A stretch of DNA of 64,000 bases from RI-153 sp963721725 (GCA_963721725.1 CAVRLX010000003.1:1-64000); one strand, 5' to 3'. Shown: positions 8,739 to 18,820, numbered from the stretch's first letter. The notes: generated by a model not told the origin, from the sequence alone. A program made the numbers and translations.

Positions 8739-10247
8739 TCATCCATTTTTGCGTTTCACCATCGCCGCGCACTTCTCGCCCACCATCATCACGGTGATGG
8801 CCGGGTTGACGGTGGGAATAAACGGAAAGATCGAGGCGTCGGCGACGCGCAGGCCATCCACGCCGCGCACACGCAACTGCGGATCGACGACAGCTTTCGG
8901 ATCCTCAGCCGCGCCCATTTTGCACGTGCCCACAGGATGATAGACCGTGTTGGCCGTGCTGCGTACATAGCGGCTGATGGCCCGATCCTCGACCACGTCG
9001 GGGCCGGGGGCGAGTTCGCGCACGATCCACGGGGCCAGCGCGGGCTGGGCGGCAATGCGGCGGGCTAGTTTGACGCCTTCCACGAGCACGCGTTCGTCAT
9101 AGCCCTCGCCGTCGGTGAAATAGCAAAAATCAATGCGCGGCACATCCGCCGGGTGGGCGGTGCGCAGACGCACGCTGCCCGCGCTGCGCGCCCGGCAGAC
9201 ATTGGGCGTAATTGAAAATCCATGCGCTGCGCTAGGATAGCCCAGGGGCAGCGTATTCCACGTGAAGGGCATCAGCCCAAAGTGAAACATGAGATCAGGC
9301 AACTCGAAATCGTCAAGCCCAGTGAAGGCAAAACCGCCCACTTCCCAGCCCTGGCTTGTCCACGGCGGGATGGGCTGGGGGGATTCCCAGATCACCACGC
9401 CTTCGGGGTGATCGAGCAGATTTTCGCCCACGCCGGGCAGATCTACGCGCACAGGCACGCCCACCTGGCGCAGGTGATGGGCGGGGCCGATGCCAGAAAG
9501 CAGCAGCAATTGGGGCGAGTTAAACGCGCCGCCACACAGGATCACCTCGGCGTCGGCAAAAAGCGTGCCCGCGCTGGTTTCAACGCCGCGAGCGCGGTTA
9601 GCTTCATCCACCAAAATACGGTAGACGCGTGTCTCGGTCAGCAGGTGTAAATTAGAGGGGAGCGCCGAGAGCGGGTGCAAATAGGCCAGCGACGATGACT
9701 GGCGAATGCCCTCTTTGACATTGAGCGGGAAGACGCCGGCGCCGGCCGCGAAAGTGCCGTCGTTGGCAAAGGTAAGCCTGGGCAACCCGGCCCCGGTGGC
9801 GGCTTCCAACAGCGCGTTGTTGAGGGAATTGTGGCCGGGCGGCTCACTGATAAAAACCTTTTCGCGCAGCCGCTCAAAATAGGGGGCCGTCTGCGTTGGT
9901 CCCCAGCCCGTGGCCCCGGCCTGCTCCCAGCGGCGCAGATCGGCGTCTGGCGTGCGCAAGGCAATACACGAATTGTGCGAGCTACACCCGCCCAGCATCC
10001 GTCCGCGGCTGTGGCGGATGGTGCTGTTGCCGCGCGGCTGTGGTTCAATCACATAATCGTAATCAAGCTCTGTGCCCAACAACGCCATCCACTGGCTCAC
10101 TTGGAGGACGCGCGCGTTGCCCTCATCGCTGGGTCCAGCCTCAATGAGCGCCACCGCCACGGCGGGATCTTCGGCCAAGCGCGCCGCCACAATGGCACCG
10201 GCCGTGCCGCCGCCGATTACAATATAGTCATAGCCTTGCTTGAACAC
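8739..10247 (-). CDS. GMC-family FAD oxidoreductase, choline-dehydrogenase-like
   Basis: About 502 residues from a GTG at 10247, chosen because AGGAAA lies just upstream; an ATG 30 nt earlier lacks this. The N-terminus has the FAD dinucleotide fold YIVIGGGTAGAIVAARL with ELDYDY and GRMLGGCSSHN further on. The middle has the second GMC signature GGAFNSPQLLLLSGIGP. The C-terminal catalytic His/Asn pair is in VYHPVGTCKMG and VNPAITVMMVGE. Such enzymes oxidise choline to betaine aldehyde or act on other primary alcohols. Its place just ahead of the betaine ABC genes supports a choline-to-betaine role, but substrate cannot be read from sequence. Confidence 0.88.
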   Translation of the reverse strand: MFKQGYDYIVIGGGTAGAIVAARLAEDPAVAVALIEAGPSDEGNARVLQVSQWMALLGTELDYDYVIEPQPRGNSTIRHSRGRMLGGCSSHNSCIALRTPDADLRRWEQAGATGWGPTQTAPYFERLREKVFISEPPGHNSLNNALLEAATGAGLPRLTFANDGTFAAGAGVFPLNVKEGIRQSSSLAYLHPLSALPSNLHLLTETRVYRILVDEANRARGVETSAGTLFADAEVILCGGAFNSPQLLLLSGIGPAHHLRQVGVPVRVDLPGVGENLLDHPEGVVIWESPQPIPPWTSQGWEVGGFAFTGLDDFELPDLMFHFGLMPFTWNTLPLGYPSAAHGFSITPNVCRARSAGSVRLRTAHPADVPRIDFCYFTDGEGYDERVLVEGVKLARRIAAQPALAPWIVRELAPGPDVVEDRAISRYVRSTANTVYHPVGTCKMGAAEDPKAVVDPQLRVRGVDGLRVADASIFPFIPTVNPAITVMMVGEKCAAMVKRKNG

Positions 10248-10689
10248 AGATGTTTCCTTCCATAGAGCGGGGGACAATGTTGCGAGTAACTATACACAAA
10301 ATTCATGCGGCTGACGAATCGTCCAAATAGACGGACATGGCAGAGTTTTACAGGGGCGACGCACTCGCTATACAAGTGTTTCATAACCAACTTATCCCTG
10401 ACGAGTGCGTCGCACCCTAGACTGGAATAGATACGAATTTTTGATTTGCGTGAGTGGTCTAGATTAGAAAGATCATGCAAGAAGAGGCGGGAACAATCAA
10501 CCAGACAACTGCGTCTATACCCGTGTGGACTGGCCCCAAATGGACATTCTTTTGGTGGAGATAAAGGCCCACGGGAAACGGATGCAAATCGTTGCGATAC
10601 AGTCTATTTTAGGGGCGCTTTTTACTGTTTGATAAAGAGTGTCCACTCTTCACTTTTCACCGAATTTCCCTCATTGAGGAGGGTAAAAA
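10248..10689. other. Intergenic region between divergent genes, holding repeat A1
   Basis: This region separates the minus-strand oxidoreductase from the plus-strand lipoprotein. It contains one MITE-like repeat (10346-10438). The rest shows no domain-bearing ORF; a GAGGAGG-type ribosome site lies at its right end before 10690. Confidence 0.5.
10346..10438. repeat. MITE-like palindrome, family A copy 1
   Basis: The inverted arms GGGGCGACGCACTCG (10353-10367) and CGAGTGCGTCGCACCC (10402-10417) enclose a ~34 bp centre. The outer right end reads TAGACTGGAATAGATACG, the family's terminal motif. The centre differs from the other copies, so this is the most diverged member. Confidence 0.75.
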
Positions 10690-13149
10690 ATGTTTACGAA
10701 AATTAACGCCAAAACTATCTTCGTTTTGTTAATCTTGTTGCTGGCTATGGCTGGGATCGGCGGCTGTGTGTTGGGGCCAGTGATTGCCGAGCAAGCCACG
10801 CCCACGCCACCGCCCAGTTATAGCCTGCGCGTGGAGCCATTGGCCGCGGCCATTGGGGACACGGTGACTGTGCGCGGCGAAGGCTGGACTCCAGCGGGCA
10901 GCGTGTTGATTACGCTCAGCGCGCCCGGCCAAAGCCCGGCGGCTCAGTCCATCCGCCGCGCCTATGCCAGTGCCGATATCAACGAGGCAGGCATTTTTTC
11001 CACCACGCTGACGTTGCCTACAGATGAGTTGTGGCGCGACAGCAATACGGTGGTGATCACGGCCTGGGATCCGCAGTCGTCCCAAGAATTAAGCACCGAT
11101 CTTTGGCTGTTACAACGCCAGGATGGGAGCACAGAGACGCCCACGGTCATAGTGGCTTCGCCCACCCCGGTGACGCCGACCCCTACGAATACTCTGATTC
11201 CCACGGCTACGCCCTTTACGACGGCTACGCCTGTAAAGTCGGCCACCCCTGGCCCCACGGCCACGGCGACCGCCACCCGCGATCCGTGGACCGCCTATGT
11301 CACCACCAACGCGCTCAATTTGCGCATGGGGCCGGGCACGGCCTACGCCATCAACACCGCCATGCGTTATGGCACGCTGCTCTCGGTCATCGGCCAAAAC
11401 AGCACCGGCGATTGGCTCAAGGTGCAGGTTGCCAGCGGTTCGGCCTATGGTGAAGTGGGCTGGGTGGCGCGCGCCTTCACCGACTATCGTACCAATGCTC
11501 CTGTGGTGGCAACCCCACCACCGCCCGCCACGGCGACGCCCACGCTCACCAGCACAGTCGTTGCCACAGACGGCTGGAGCGCCCAATATTTCAGCAACCG
11601 CAATCTGGCCGGAAGCCCAGCACTGGTGCGCACGGATGCAGCAATTGACTTTAATTGGGGCATGGGATCCCCGGCGGCGGGGCTGCCCGTTGATGACTTC
11701 TCGGTGCGCTGGGCGCGCACGCTTCGATCGGAGGCTGGCACGTATCGCTTCCACGCCGTGTTGGATGACGGCATGCGCATCTATCTGGACAACATTTTGC
11801 TCTTCAACGAATGGCGTGATGGCAGCCGCCGCGAAATCGTCTTTGAGGGCAATCTGGTGGCGGGCGACTATGCCATTACCGTGGAATATTACGAGCGCAC
11901 GGGCGCGGCGCTTGCCCGCTTTGGCTGGGAAAAAACCACGGGATTTGCCGATTGGAAGGGCGAGTATTGGAGCAACTCACGTCAGGAGGGCAACCCGGCC
12001 ATCACCCGCAACGACGGTGGGATCGACTTTACCTGGGGCACTGGTTCCCCGGCGGTGGGGCTGCCGTCGGATGGCTTCTCGGCACGCTGGACGCGCACGC
12101 TCTCCTTTGCCGAAGGCCGGCATCGGTTTAGCATAACGGTGGACGACGGAGCGCGGGTCTGGGTAGACGGAGCGCTGGTGGTGGATGCGTGGCAGGATGG
12201 GCCGCAGCGCACAGTCAGCGGCGAAATTTCGTTGGGCGCGGGCAATCATGCAGTGCGCGTCGACTATTACGAACGCACGGGCGGCGCGTCTATCAAGTTC
12301 TGGAGCGAACGCATTGCGGCCACGCCGACGGCAGCAGCCACGGTAACCGCGCTAGCGACTGCGACTGCCACTACACCACCGACGGCTACGACATCGCCCA
12401 CGCCGATTGCATTGCCCAGCTTTGTGCCCACGGCATCGCCCACGCGTACACCCACGGTGACTGTGACATCCACAGCAACCGCGGACGGTGGACAGCCGAC
12501 CGCGACACCCACGGCAACCGCAACGAACGAACTGACAATAACGGCCACAGTCACCGATCAACCGACGGTGACGCTAACCGCCACGGCGACGCCAACCACC
12601 ACGGCGACGGATGAACCAACGGCAACAGCGACAGTGACGCAAGAAGCGACGGCAACGCCAACCGCCACGGCGACGGATGGATCAACGGCACCCCCGACAG
12701 TGACATCCACAGCGACCACTGTGGTGGATACCGAGCCGGCGTCTTCGGCTACGCCACTGCCTGTAGAGACGGAAACGCCAACGCCTACGGCAACCATGCC
12801 CAGCCGTGGCACGCTCACTGGCGCGCTGTGTGGGCCGGGCGAAAGTGTGCCTGCGCTGATGCTCTATTTCCGCAACACGGTGAGCGGAGCCGTTACCACC
12901 CAAGCCAGCGTGGCCGGACAAACTTTCTATGAGATTGAGCTGCCCGCTGGAACGTACACCGCCTATGCTTGGTTACCTGATAACAGCGCTGGAGCAGCTT
13001 ATAGCCAAGCGGTAGCGTGTGGGTTGGGCGAAAGTTGCACGGATCACACACTGCGTCCCGTTACGGTGACCGCCGATGGCGTAACCGATGCTGTCGATGT
13101 GTGCGATTGGGATGCGACGATTCCAGCGGCGCGCAAGCAAAAGCGATAG
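10690..13149 (+). CDS. Secreted lipoprotein with SH3 and two PA14 domains, Thr/Pro-rich linkers
   Basis: 819 residues with a strong ribosome site (GAGGAGG). A lipoprotein signal ends GIGGC with Cys26. Then come an Ig/IPT-like domain (~45-150), a Thr/Pro linker, an SH3b domain (~205-265, NALNLRMGPGTAY), a linker, PA14 domain 1 (~295-415) and PA14 domain 2 (~420-540). Both PA14 copies share FSVRWARTL/FSARWTRTL and YYERTG. A ~150-residue Thr/Ala/Pro-rich spacer leads to a C-terminal carboxypeptidase-regulatory-like beta domain (~710-800). PA14 and SH3b modules bind carbohydrates or peptidoglycan. The protein is probably an envelope-anchored adhesin or wall-binding factor; no catalytic motif is seen. 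Confidence 0.85.
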   Translation: MFTKINAKTIFVLLILLLAMAGIGGCVLGPVIAEQATPTPPPSYSLRVEPLAAAIGDTVTVRGEGWTPAGSVLITLSAPGQSPAAQSIRRAYASADINEAGIFSTTLTLPTDELWRDSNTVVITAWDPQSSQELSTDLWLLQRQDGSTETPTVIVASPTPVTPTPTNTLIPTATPFTTATPVKSATPGPTATATATRDPWTAYVTTNALNLRMGPGTAYAINTAMRYGTLLSVIGQNSTGDWLKVQVASGSAYGEVGWVARAFTDYRTNAPVVATPPPPATATPTLTSTVVATDGWSAQYFSNRNLAGSPALVRTDAAIDFNWGMGSPAAGLPVDDFSVRWARTLRSEAGTYRFHAVLDDGMRIYLDNILLFNEWRDGSRREIVFEGNLVAGDYAITVEYYERTGAALARFGWEKTTGFADWKGEYWSNSRQEGNPAITRNDGGIDFTWGTGSPAVGLPSDGFSARWTRTLSFAEGRHRFSITVDDGARVWVDGALVVDAWQDGPQRTVSGEISLGAGNHAVRVDYYERTGGASIKFWSERIAATPTAAATVTALATATATTPPTATTSPTPIALPSFVPTASPTRTPTVTVTSTATADGGQPTATPTATATNELTITATVTDQPTVTLTATATPTTTATDEPTATATVTQEATATPTATATDGSTAPPTVTSTATTVVDTEPASSATPLPVETETPTPTATMPSRGTLTGALCGPGESVPALMLYFRNTVSGAVTTQASVAGQTFYEIELPAGTYTAYAWLPDNSAGAAYSQAVACGLGESCTDHTLRPVTVTADGVTDAVDVCDWDATIPAARKQKR

Positions 13150-13210
13150 GTGGATGCGTGATGCGTAACCTGCAATTAGGCATCACGCTATTTTTTCGTT
13201 TGGAGGTCCG

Positions 13211-13291
13211 ATGCGCGCCGCCCGCCTGCTTTTGACGCTGCTACACCTGCAACTCTATGGCTGCATCACGGCGTCGTTGCTGGCGCGCTGA
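13211..13291 (+). CDS. Possible 26-residue Leu-rich small peptide
   Basis: An ATG at 13211 follows TGGAGG at good spacing and encodes a short hydrophobic peptide with LLLTLLHLQLYG and one Cys. Its stop codon abuts the left arm of the hairpin at 13290. No plus-strand gene follows, so a leader function is hard to argue. It could be a small membrane peptide or chance. Only the ribosome site and position support it. Confidence 0.3.
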   Translation: MRAARLLLTLLHLQLYGCITASLLAR

Positions 13292-13353
13292 CGATAGACG
13301 GGGGACGATGGACGAATGGTTTAACCTCCGTCTATCGTCCCCCGTCTATCGTC
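13290..13353. terminator. Bidirectional hairpin between convergent genes
   Basis: The left arm starts at 13290 (GACGATAGACGGGGGACGAT) and pairs with 13329-13353 over about 25 bp with one mismatch. It lies between the plus-strand lipoprotein and the minus-strand arginase, and belongs to the GACGA-rich hairpin group seen several times in the window. Confidence 0.65.
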
Positions 13354-13365
13354 CTCCGCCTCCCG

Positions 13366-14280
13366 TCATAGAATCGACTGCCCCAGCAGCGACGCCACCA
13401 ATTCCACACAGATGTCCGCCGTGTGGTTGCGGTCATCGAGAATGGGATTAATCTCCACAATATCCACGCTGCCCACACGGCTATCGTCGGCCAACATCTC
13501 CATGATCAGATGCGCCTCGCGGTAGCTAAAGCCGCCGGGAACGGGCGTGCCCACGCCGGGCGCAATCGTGGGATCCAGTGAATCCGGATCAAACGAAACA
13601 TGCAGCCGATCCAGGTTGCGCCAGGTGAAGTGATCGAGAACTTGGCGCATGACCGCCGCAATCCCTCGCTCGTCGATCTCGCGCATGGTGAAGATCTTCA
13701 CCTTTTTCTGGCGCAATAGCTCGCGTTCCTGACGATCCACCGAGCGCAGGCCGATGATCACCACATCTTCGGCGGCGAGGCGCGCCTCCCCCAGATAGGG
13801 AGCCAGCGCAGCCGGTTCGCCGCCCAGCAGCGCGCCCAGCGGCATCCCATGCAGATTGCTGCTGGGCGAAGTGGCCGGTGTGTTGAAATCGGCGTGGGCG
13901 TCGATCCAAAGCAGGCCCATGCCCGCCGCCGAGCGTACCCCGGCCACGCTGCCCGCCGCCACCGAATGATCCCCGCCCAACGTAAGGGGAATCCCCCCGG
14001 CGGCCACCACCGCCGCGCAGCGTTCGGCCAGCCGCCGGTTCACCTGGGAGACAGAGGCCAAGTGGCGCAAACCGCCGCCGTCGGCCTCTTGTTGCTGTTC
14101 GGGGCCGGGCACGTCCAAATTTCCCAGGTCGGTGACAACATAGCCCAATGCCTCCAGGCGGCTTTCCAATCCGGCATAGCGCAGGGCAAACGGCCCCATG
14201 TCCACGCCGCGTCGCCCCTGGCCCAAGTCCATAGGCACGCCAATAATCTGTACTTCGTGGCTGGTTTGAAAGGTTGGCAT
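13366..14280 (-). CDS. rocF: Arginase
   Basis: 304 residues, complete, with AAAGGAT ahead of the ATG. The ureohydrolase metal motifs are all present: LTLGGDHS, WIDAHADFNTP and SFDPDSLDP, plus a C-terminal DIVEINPILD. Spacing and the long N-terminal GVPMDLGQGRRGVDMGP segment match arginases rather than agmatinases. It hydrolyses L-arginine to ornithine and urea using two Mn ions in the cytoplasm. It follows the transhydrogenase gene by 23 nt on the same strand, so the two are probably cotranscribed. A second ureohydrolase is at 42357. Confidence 0.9.
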   Translation of the reverse strand: MPTFQTSHEVQIIGVPMDLGQGRRGVDMGPFALRYAGLESRLEALGYVVTDLGNLDVPGPEQQQEADGGGLRHLASVSQVNRRLAERCAAVVAAGGIPLTLGGDHSVAAGSVAGVRSAAGMGLLWIDAHADFNTPATSPSSNLHGMPLGALLGGEPAALAPYLGEARLAAEDVVIIGLRSVDRQERELLRQKKVKIFTMREIDERGIAAVMRQVLDHFTWRNLDRLHVSFDPDSLDPTIAPGVGTPVPGGFSYREAHLIMEMLADDSRVGSVDIVEINPILDDRNHTADICVELVASLLGQSIL

Positions 14281-14303
14281 GGGTTATCCTTTACGGGTTT
14301 TCG

Positions 14304-15581
14304 CTACCAATAGCGCATGGCAGCGCTGAACAATTGCCGCAGATCAGCCGCGTCTGCGGGACGGGGCGACAGCTTGGTGACGCGATGCTGGGGCAGTGTC
14401 CCCGCCACCAGCGCGTCAATATCTCCTTCGGTGAAGCCAATTGCGCCCAGGCCGTTGGGAACCCCCACCCGCTTCATAATCTCAATCAGCGCGTTCGCCA
14501 ACACGTCACCGGCATCGTCCGGGGCCACATCGCGCACATCCACGCCCAGCAGCGCTGCGCCGTAGAGATGGCGTTGGGGGTTGACCGCCGCCGTGAAACG
14601 AAAGACCGCCGGCGCGTTGAGGATCACCGACATGCCGTGGGGAATGATGGGGTGATCGGCGGGATAGCCAGGGGGCTGATAGCCGCGCACCATGCCCGAC
14701 ACAGGATAGGACATGCCGTGGGGCAGATGCACACCGGCGTTGCCAAAGCCAATGCCCGCGTAGGCCGAGGCCAGCAACATGCCGCTGCGCGCCTCGTCAT
14801 CTTCGGGATCATCCACGGCGCGCACAATGTTCTGTGCCACCATTTCAATCGCCTTGGCCGCCCAAATATCGCTAATCGGATTCGCGCCCTGATAGGCCGG
14901 GCGCAGTTCGGGGCGTTCGGGCGCGGGGCGTTGACCATAGGGCAGCGCCGTCAGCGATTCCAGGGCATGGCTGAGGACATCCAGCCCGGAACTGGCCGCC
15001 ACCATTTTGGGCAGCGTGCGTGTGTTGTCGGGGTCGAGAATGCCCAGGTTGGGGCGCAAGGCACGGTGGGCAATGCCAGTTTTGGCGTGCATTTCGGTGA
15101 GATCAAAGATGGCGACGCCGGTGGTCTCGCTGCCGGTCCCCGCCGTGGTGGGGATGGCAATCAGCGGCTTGAGCGGGCCGGGCACAGGTTCACCACGGCC
15201 AATCGGCGGATTGACATAGGCCAGCAGATCGGCGGGATAGGTGGCGTAGAGATTGGCGGCTTTGGCGGTGTCGATCACCGAGCCGCCGCCCACAGCCACA
15301 TAGCCATCGAAGTTGCCATCCACAGCAAAGTCAATGGCCGCTTTGAACGAGAGATCGGTGGGTTCCACACGCACACTGTCAAAGAGAACAGCGTCGATCC
15401 CCGCCGCGGCCAGGGCATCCATGACCACGCGCACCGGTTCCAATTGGGCCACCGTGGCGTCGGTCACCACCATCACGCGTTTTGCGCCCAGCCGACGCAT
15501 GTCCCCGCCCACCTCGCGGGTGACGCCAGGGCCAAATTTAATGCTGGATGTGTCCATGGTAAACGCGGTTTCGTGGGCCAT
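14304..15581 (-). CDS. Hydroxyacid-oxoacid transhydrogenase (iron-type alcohol dehydrogenase family)
   Basis: 425 residues with AAAGGAAAA before the ATG. The sequence follows the HOT/ADHFE1 pattern throughout: a SSIKFGPG start, RVEPTD, VAVGGGSVIDTAKAANLY (cofactor loop), IPTTAGTGSETTGVAIF, PAYQGANPISDIWA and a metal-binding GNAGVHLPHGMSYPV. In characterised members the enzyme couples oxidation of 4-hydroxybutyrate to reduction of 2-oxoglutarate without free NAD. Linkage to arginase would fit arginine/ornithine to GABA/4-hydroxybutyrate metabolism, but that link is an inference. A plain iron alcohol dehydrogenase is the alternative. Confidence 0.87.
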   Translation of the reverse strand: MAHETAFTMDTSSIKFGPGVTREVGGDMRRLGAKRVMVVTDATVAQLEPVRVVMDALAAAGIDAVLFDSVRVEPTDLSFKAAIDFAVDGNFDGYVAVGGGSVIDTAKAANLYATYPADLLAYVNPPIGRGEPVPGPLKPLIAIPTTAGTGSETTGVAIFDLTEMHAKTGIAHRALRPNLGILDPDNTRTLPKMVAASSGLDVLSHALESLTALPYGQRPAPERPELRPAYQGANPISDIWAAKAIEMVAQNIVRAVDDPEDDEARSGMLLASAYAGIGFGNAGVHLPHGMSYPVSGMVRGYQPPGYPADHPIIPHGMSVILNAPAVFRFTAAVNPQRHLYGAALLGVDVRDVAPDDAGDVLANALIEIMKRVGVPNGLGAIGFTEGDIDALVAGTLPQHRVTKLSPRPADAADLRQLFSAAMRYW

Positions 15582-15657
15582 TGGTTTTCCTTTGGGATTT
15601 GTAGCTGGTTGGTGATGACGCTATTGTACATGGGGAGGGGGAGATTTGTGGTGTTTC

Positions 15658-16272
15658 TCACTTATTTTCGTTGAGGAGCATTGCGCCCACGGCTATGGCT
15701 AGTCCACCCAAGATGAGATTGATCCAAGGCGGGGCGAGGACGGTGGGCATCGTCCACAGGAGAAGGAGCGGGCCAAGCAGCATGGCGTAACCAGCCAGCA
15801 CCAAGACAGTGTCCGCCCCATCAAAGGGAATGGTTTCTACATTGTTGCTGTTGATAAAACCGAAGCCATGACTGTGGGCCTGGACAACGCCTAACATCAC
15901 GGCTAGGAGTTGTAAGGGCAGCAACACCAGAAGTTGGGCAATGGGCGTGAGCAGTGACCAGAAGCCCAACCCCGCTAGCAATGCTACCGTAAAATAAATG
16001 ATATAGACGGCTACAAAGCCTACGCTAATTGACAGCGCAGCCAACAGGCGCAGCGCCAATGCGCGCTTTGTTGAGTGAGTTGGCGCTGCGGCGCGGGGTA
16101 GATTGCCGATACGATAAAACCAGAAAGTAAGCACTGGCGGCACAACCGCCAGCCAGCTCATAGCGGTAATTAAGATCGACGCTTGGGGAGGAGGCGGAAC
16201 GGCATGACTCAACAGCAAGAGCAACCCCACAAAGAGGTGAATTCCTCCCATAGATAGACTAAATGCACCCAT
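15658..16272 (-). CDS. Six-helix membrane protein of the CHAT operon
   Basis: 204 residues from the ATG at 16272, chosen because it overlaps the CHAT gene's stop by 14 nt, just as the CHAT gene overlaps its own predecessor. A longer start at 16317 is possible but would run deeper into the CHAT gene. About six hydrophobic segments are visible, e.g. IHLFVGLLLLLSH, MSWLAVVPPVLTFWFY and INLILGGLAIAVGAMLL. No known family is recognised. As the last gene of the sigma/CHAT operon it may be an effector or an anchor for the protease. The product is hypothetical. Confidence 0.7.
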   Translation of the reverse strand: MGAFSLSMGGIHLFVGLLLLLSHAVPPPPQASILITAMSWLAVVPPVLTFWFYRIGNLPRAAAPTHSTKRALALRLLAALSISVGFVAVYIIYFTVALLAGLGFWSLLTPIAQLLVLLPLQLLAVMLGVVQAHSHGFGFINSNNVETIPFDGADTVLVLAGYAMLLGPLLLLWTMPTVLAPPWINLILGGLAIAVGAMLLNENK

Positions 16273-17504
16273 ATGCTTGATAAAAGGTTGGACCACGAGA
16301 CCGGTTGATCCATTCAATGGCTGTTTCTATGGTTGGACGTTGACGCAAACCGGTGCTGGTGTAAAGAACAGGCAGAGACCGATCCAGCGTGCCTGGCAGA
16401 CGGGCAGCGATCTCGTGGCGACCCGCTGCGACGGCATACTCTGGCGACATGCCGCGTTGCAGTTCCTGGTAGAAACGTTGGGTAAAATAGACGCGCCGCC
16501 ACCTGTGGCATGGCGCCTTGCATGGCGACTACATAGGGGAAGCCGCTGGCAACCAGATCATAGGCAATGGCATCGCCAGCAAGGGTTCCCGTGTCGCAGG
16601 CCGACAGCACCACCATTTGAAGTGCGGATGACTCCTCCAGTAGTTGCTGCAACTGTTCACCAGTGACACGTTGCGGCACCTGTTCTGTACCGATGAATTG
16701 GAGGTAGCTACGTACCGCTGCGCCCGTCTGGTTGAGTTGCGAGGCCATGCCATGTCCCAAAAAATGCAGAATGTGGGCCGGGTTTGTCTGTTGTGCCGCT
16801 AAAAATGCCTCCACCGAGCCGGGTTCAGCAATACAAACATATCCACCGGGATGGACAACAGTTGGCAGAAGATCGCGCTCCATCTTTTGAAGATCTTCCT
16901 GGATGGAATCCCACCCCATCCCGGCGGCAATGACGTGGATTAAATCAAGAGGGGGCCGAAGTTGAGGGGGGCTGCGCAGAGGTGTATCCAAAAGACGGCG
17001 CACAATTTGAAAGCGTGGCGCACGGGCTGGCGCTTGCTCATAGTCAGTAAAGAATAATATTTCCCAGGGCAGCCGCAAGAGGCGATCTGCCTTGTCGCCG
17101 AGCCGAGCCTCCAACACCAGGCGCACCCCTCGTCCTCGCACATAGGCAATTTCAATCAGACGCACGAATTCGTCCTTGAACGGCAACGGCAGCAGATTGC
17201 CCAACTGTGCGCCGAGTTCATTGAGGCGGATGCGATTTAACTCTAAAACAGGATCGTTGGCAACAGGCGGTTTTTCATAGGAGTAAAAGTGAGCGGCATC
17301 AACCTCTGCATTGAAAATATGCTGGAATGCTGTCAACCCCTCTTCTACATTTGCCCGAAATGAGCCGCCTTGTAGGGACAGGGGTGATTTCACCACTTCC
17401 ACATGATAGGCGTTTTCGTCACCATAATAGATCTGGCGTTTGAAACGCAACACCAGATCGTCAACCTCCATGCGAGGGTCATGCGCAGTTTTAACGGTCT
17501 GCAT
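16259..17504 (-). CDS. CHAT-domain cysteine protease (one frameshift near the end)
   Basis: About 414 residues. The N-terminal ~180 residues carry no recognised fold beyond a DDLVLRFKR start and an LRLPWEILFF block often seen ahead of CHAT domains. The CHAT domain (~185-400) has the catalytic dyad: His251 in HILHFLGHGM and Cys303 in VVLSACDTG. The frame slips near 16495. The continuing frame gives YQELQRGMSPEYAVAAGRHE and IETAIEWINRSRGPTFYQAY, with the stop at 16259. CHAT proteases belong to the caspase clan and act in regulated cleavage. The gene overlaps both neighbours by 14 nt, so expression of the three is coupled. Confidence 0.87.
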
Positions 17505-18820
17505 GGATATGTTCGCTCCCGTTGCGCAACATGGCGCTGTGTTGATGTAAATGGGTCAGCAGAGCGTGCGGCCAGCCCGTCTTCCCCAGGCGAAGCTCAG
17601 CCTGGTCTTGCCCATCGGGCTTTAGCATATGTGGCATCAAATGGGCCAGTTGGATGCCAGCTTCATCGATCTCGTCGGCGTAGGTGTAACGCATAAGCGC
17701 CGCTCGCACGGCCACCAGACAGGCAATCACGTTCTCATCTGCATCAATATCGGCGTCAGAAAAGCGGGGCAAAGAGCGAGCCAGTGCTGAAGCGCAAGCG
17801 GTTTGGCGGCTTCGCGGGCCAGGGCCGCATACTGCAATGCTAATGGTTGAGACTGGGAAGTCAATGTTCTGTATAGGGTTTGCAGAATCTGCGCCCCACC
17901 TTCGCCCAGGCTAAGCGCAAAGAGCAATGGATGAAGTTGTCGGGACGAAAGGGTTGATAGGAAGCGATAAAGGCTTGGCGCAGCGCAGCCTTCGCTGAGG
18001 ATGGCGTGCAGGGCAGCGGCTCGTTCCAAATCGCCGGGCATTGATAGCGAGCGTGTGACGAATGCTAGTGGCAGGCAGCCAAAGTACATTGCGGGCAGCA
18101 TACCCTGCGTGCCAGTGGTGATTGTCCGCATCATAAGTCACCAACGGCCACGGTCCCAGCGCCAGCAACCATGCTTCCAGCCGCAGTATCCCAACGGCGG
18201 CTGCAATACAAAAAAGCGCAGGCAGCCAGACTATCCCCTCCCACCAGACATCCGCGCTCGCCGCAATTACAATAAAAACAATTGCCAGTCCTACCCGTGT
18301 CCAGCGTATACTATGCTCCCAAGCCAGTTCAGGTAAATCGGCACTCGGTCCACCACTGCGGAATTGTTGACGTTGTCGTCGTGAATTGAGCGCAGCCAAG
18401 TGTCTACAAACAGCGAGGCCATCGGTAAAAAAGAAGGTCAATGCCAGTGGCAGCCCGATCAAGCAGCCTATCACCAGGGCAATGGGTGAAAGCGCGGCCA
18501 AACTGCACAACCATAGCAGCGTGAGGATGGGGATGGAGGTGAGGTAGATCAGCCAAAAGCGCAGCCAGGCGCGTGTGCCACCCAACGAACCTGAGGGGAT
18601 AGTGATCAGGGCGAAAAGAAAGATAAAACAAACCGTAGCCAGGAATGGGTTGAGGATTACCCAAAGGCGGGTAACGGGATCGACAGAAATGGCGACGGTC
18701 CCTATGAGGAGTGCCCACAGACTTAAAAGCCACAGGCGGGCCGGCCCAAGGGGATGGCCGTTGCCCACCTGCTTCAAGTTGAGTATAGAAGGCAACGGGG
18801 GCCAGATGCTGTTGCAGCAT
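17491..18820 (-). CDS. Polytopic membrane protein of the CHAT operon (frameshifted)
   Basis: About 440 residues when pieced together. The N-terminal half has roughly six hydrophobic helices (LWLLSLWALLIGTVAI, FLATVCFIFLFALITI, ALVIGCLIGLPLALTFFF, VGLAIVFIVIAASADVW and others). The C-terminal half is soluble and helical (GDLERAAALHAILSEG, FSDADIDADENVIACLVAV). The frame changes near 18040 and 17790, and perhaps near 18750, where the start is uncertain (ATG 18820 or TTG 18795). It ends with TAA at 17491-17493, overlapping the CHAT ATG by 14 nt. No named family was recognised; it could be a sensor or the membrane partner of the protease. Confidence 0.6.

Noticed and set aside
14274..15674. A 466-codon plus-strand frame opposite the transhydrogenase gene
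   Set aside because: No conserved motif; the opposite strand matches a known family over its full length.
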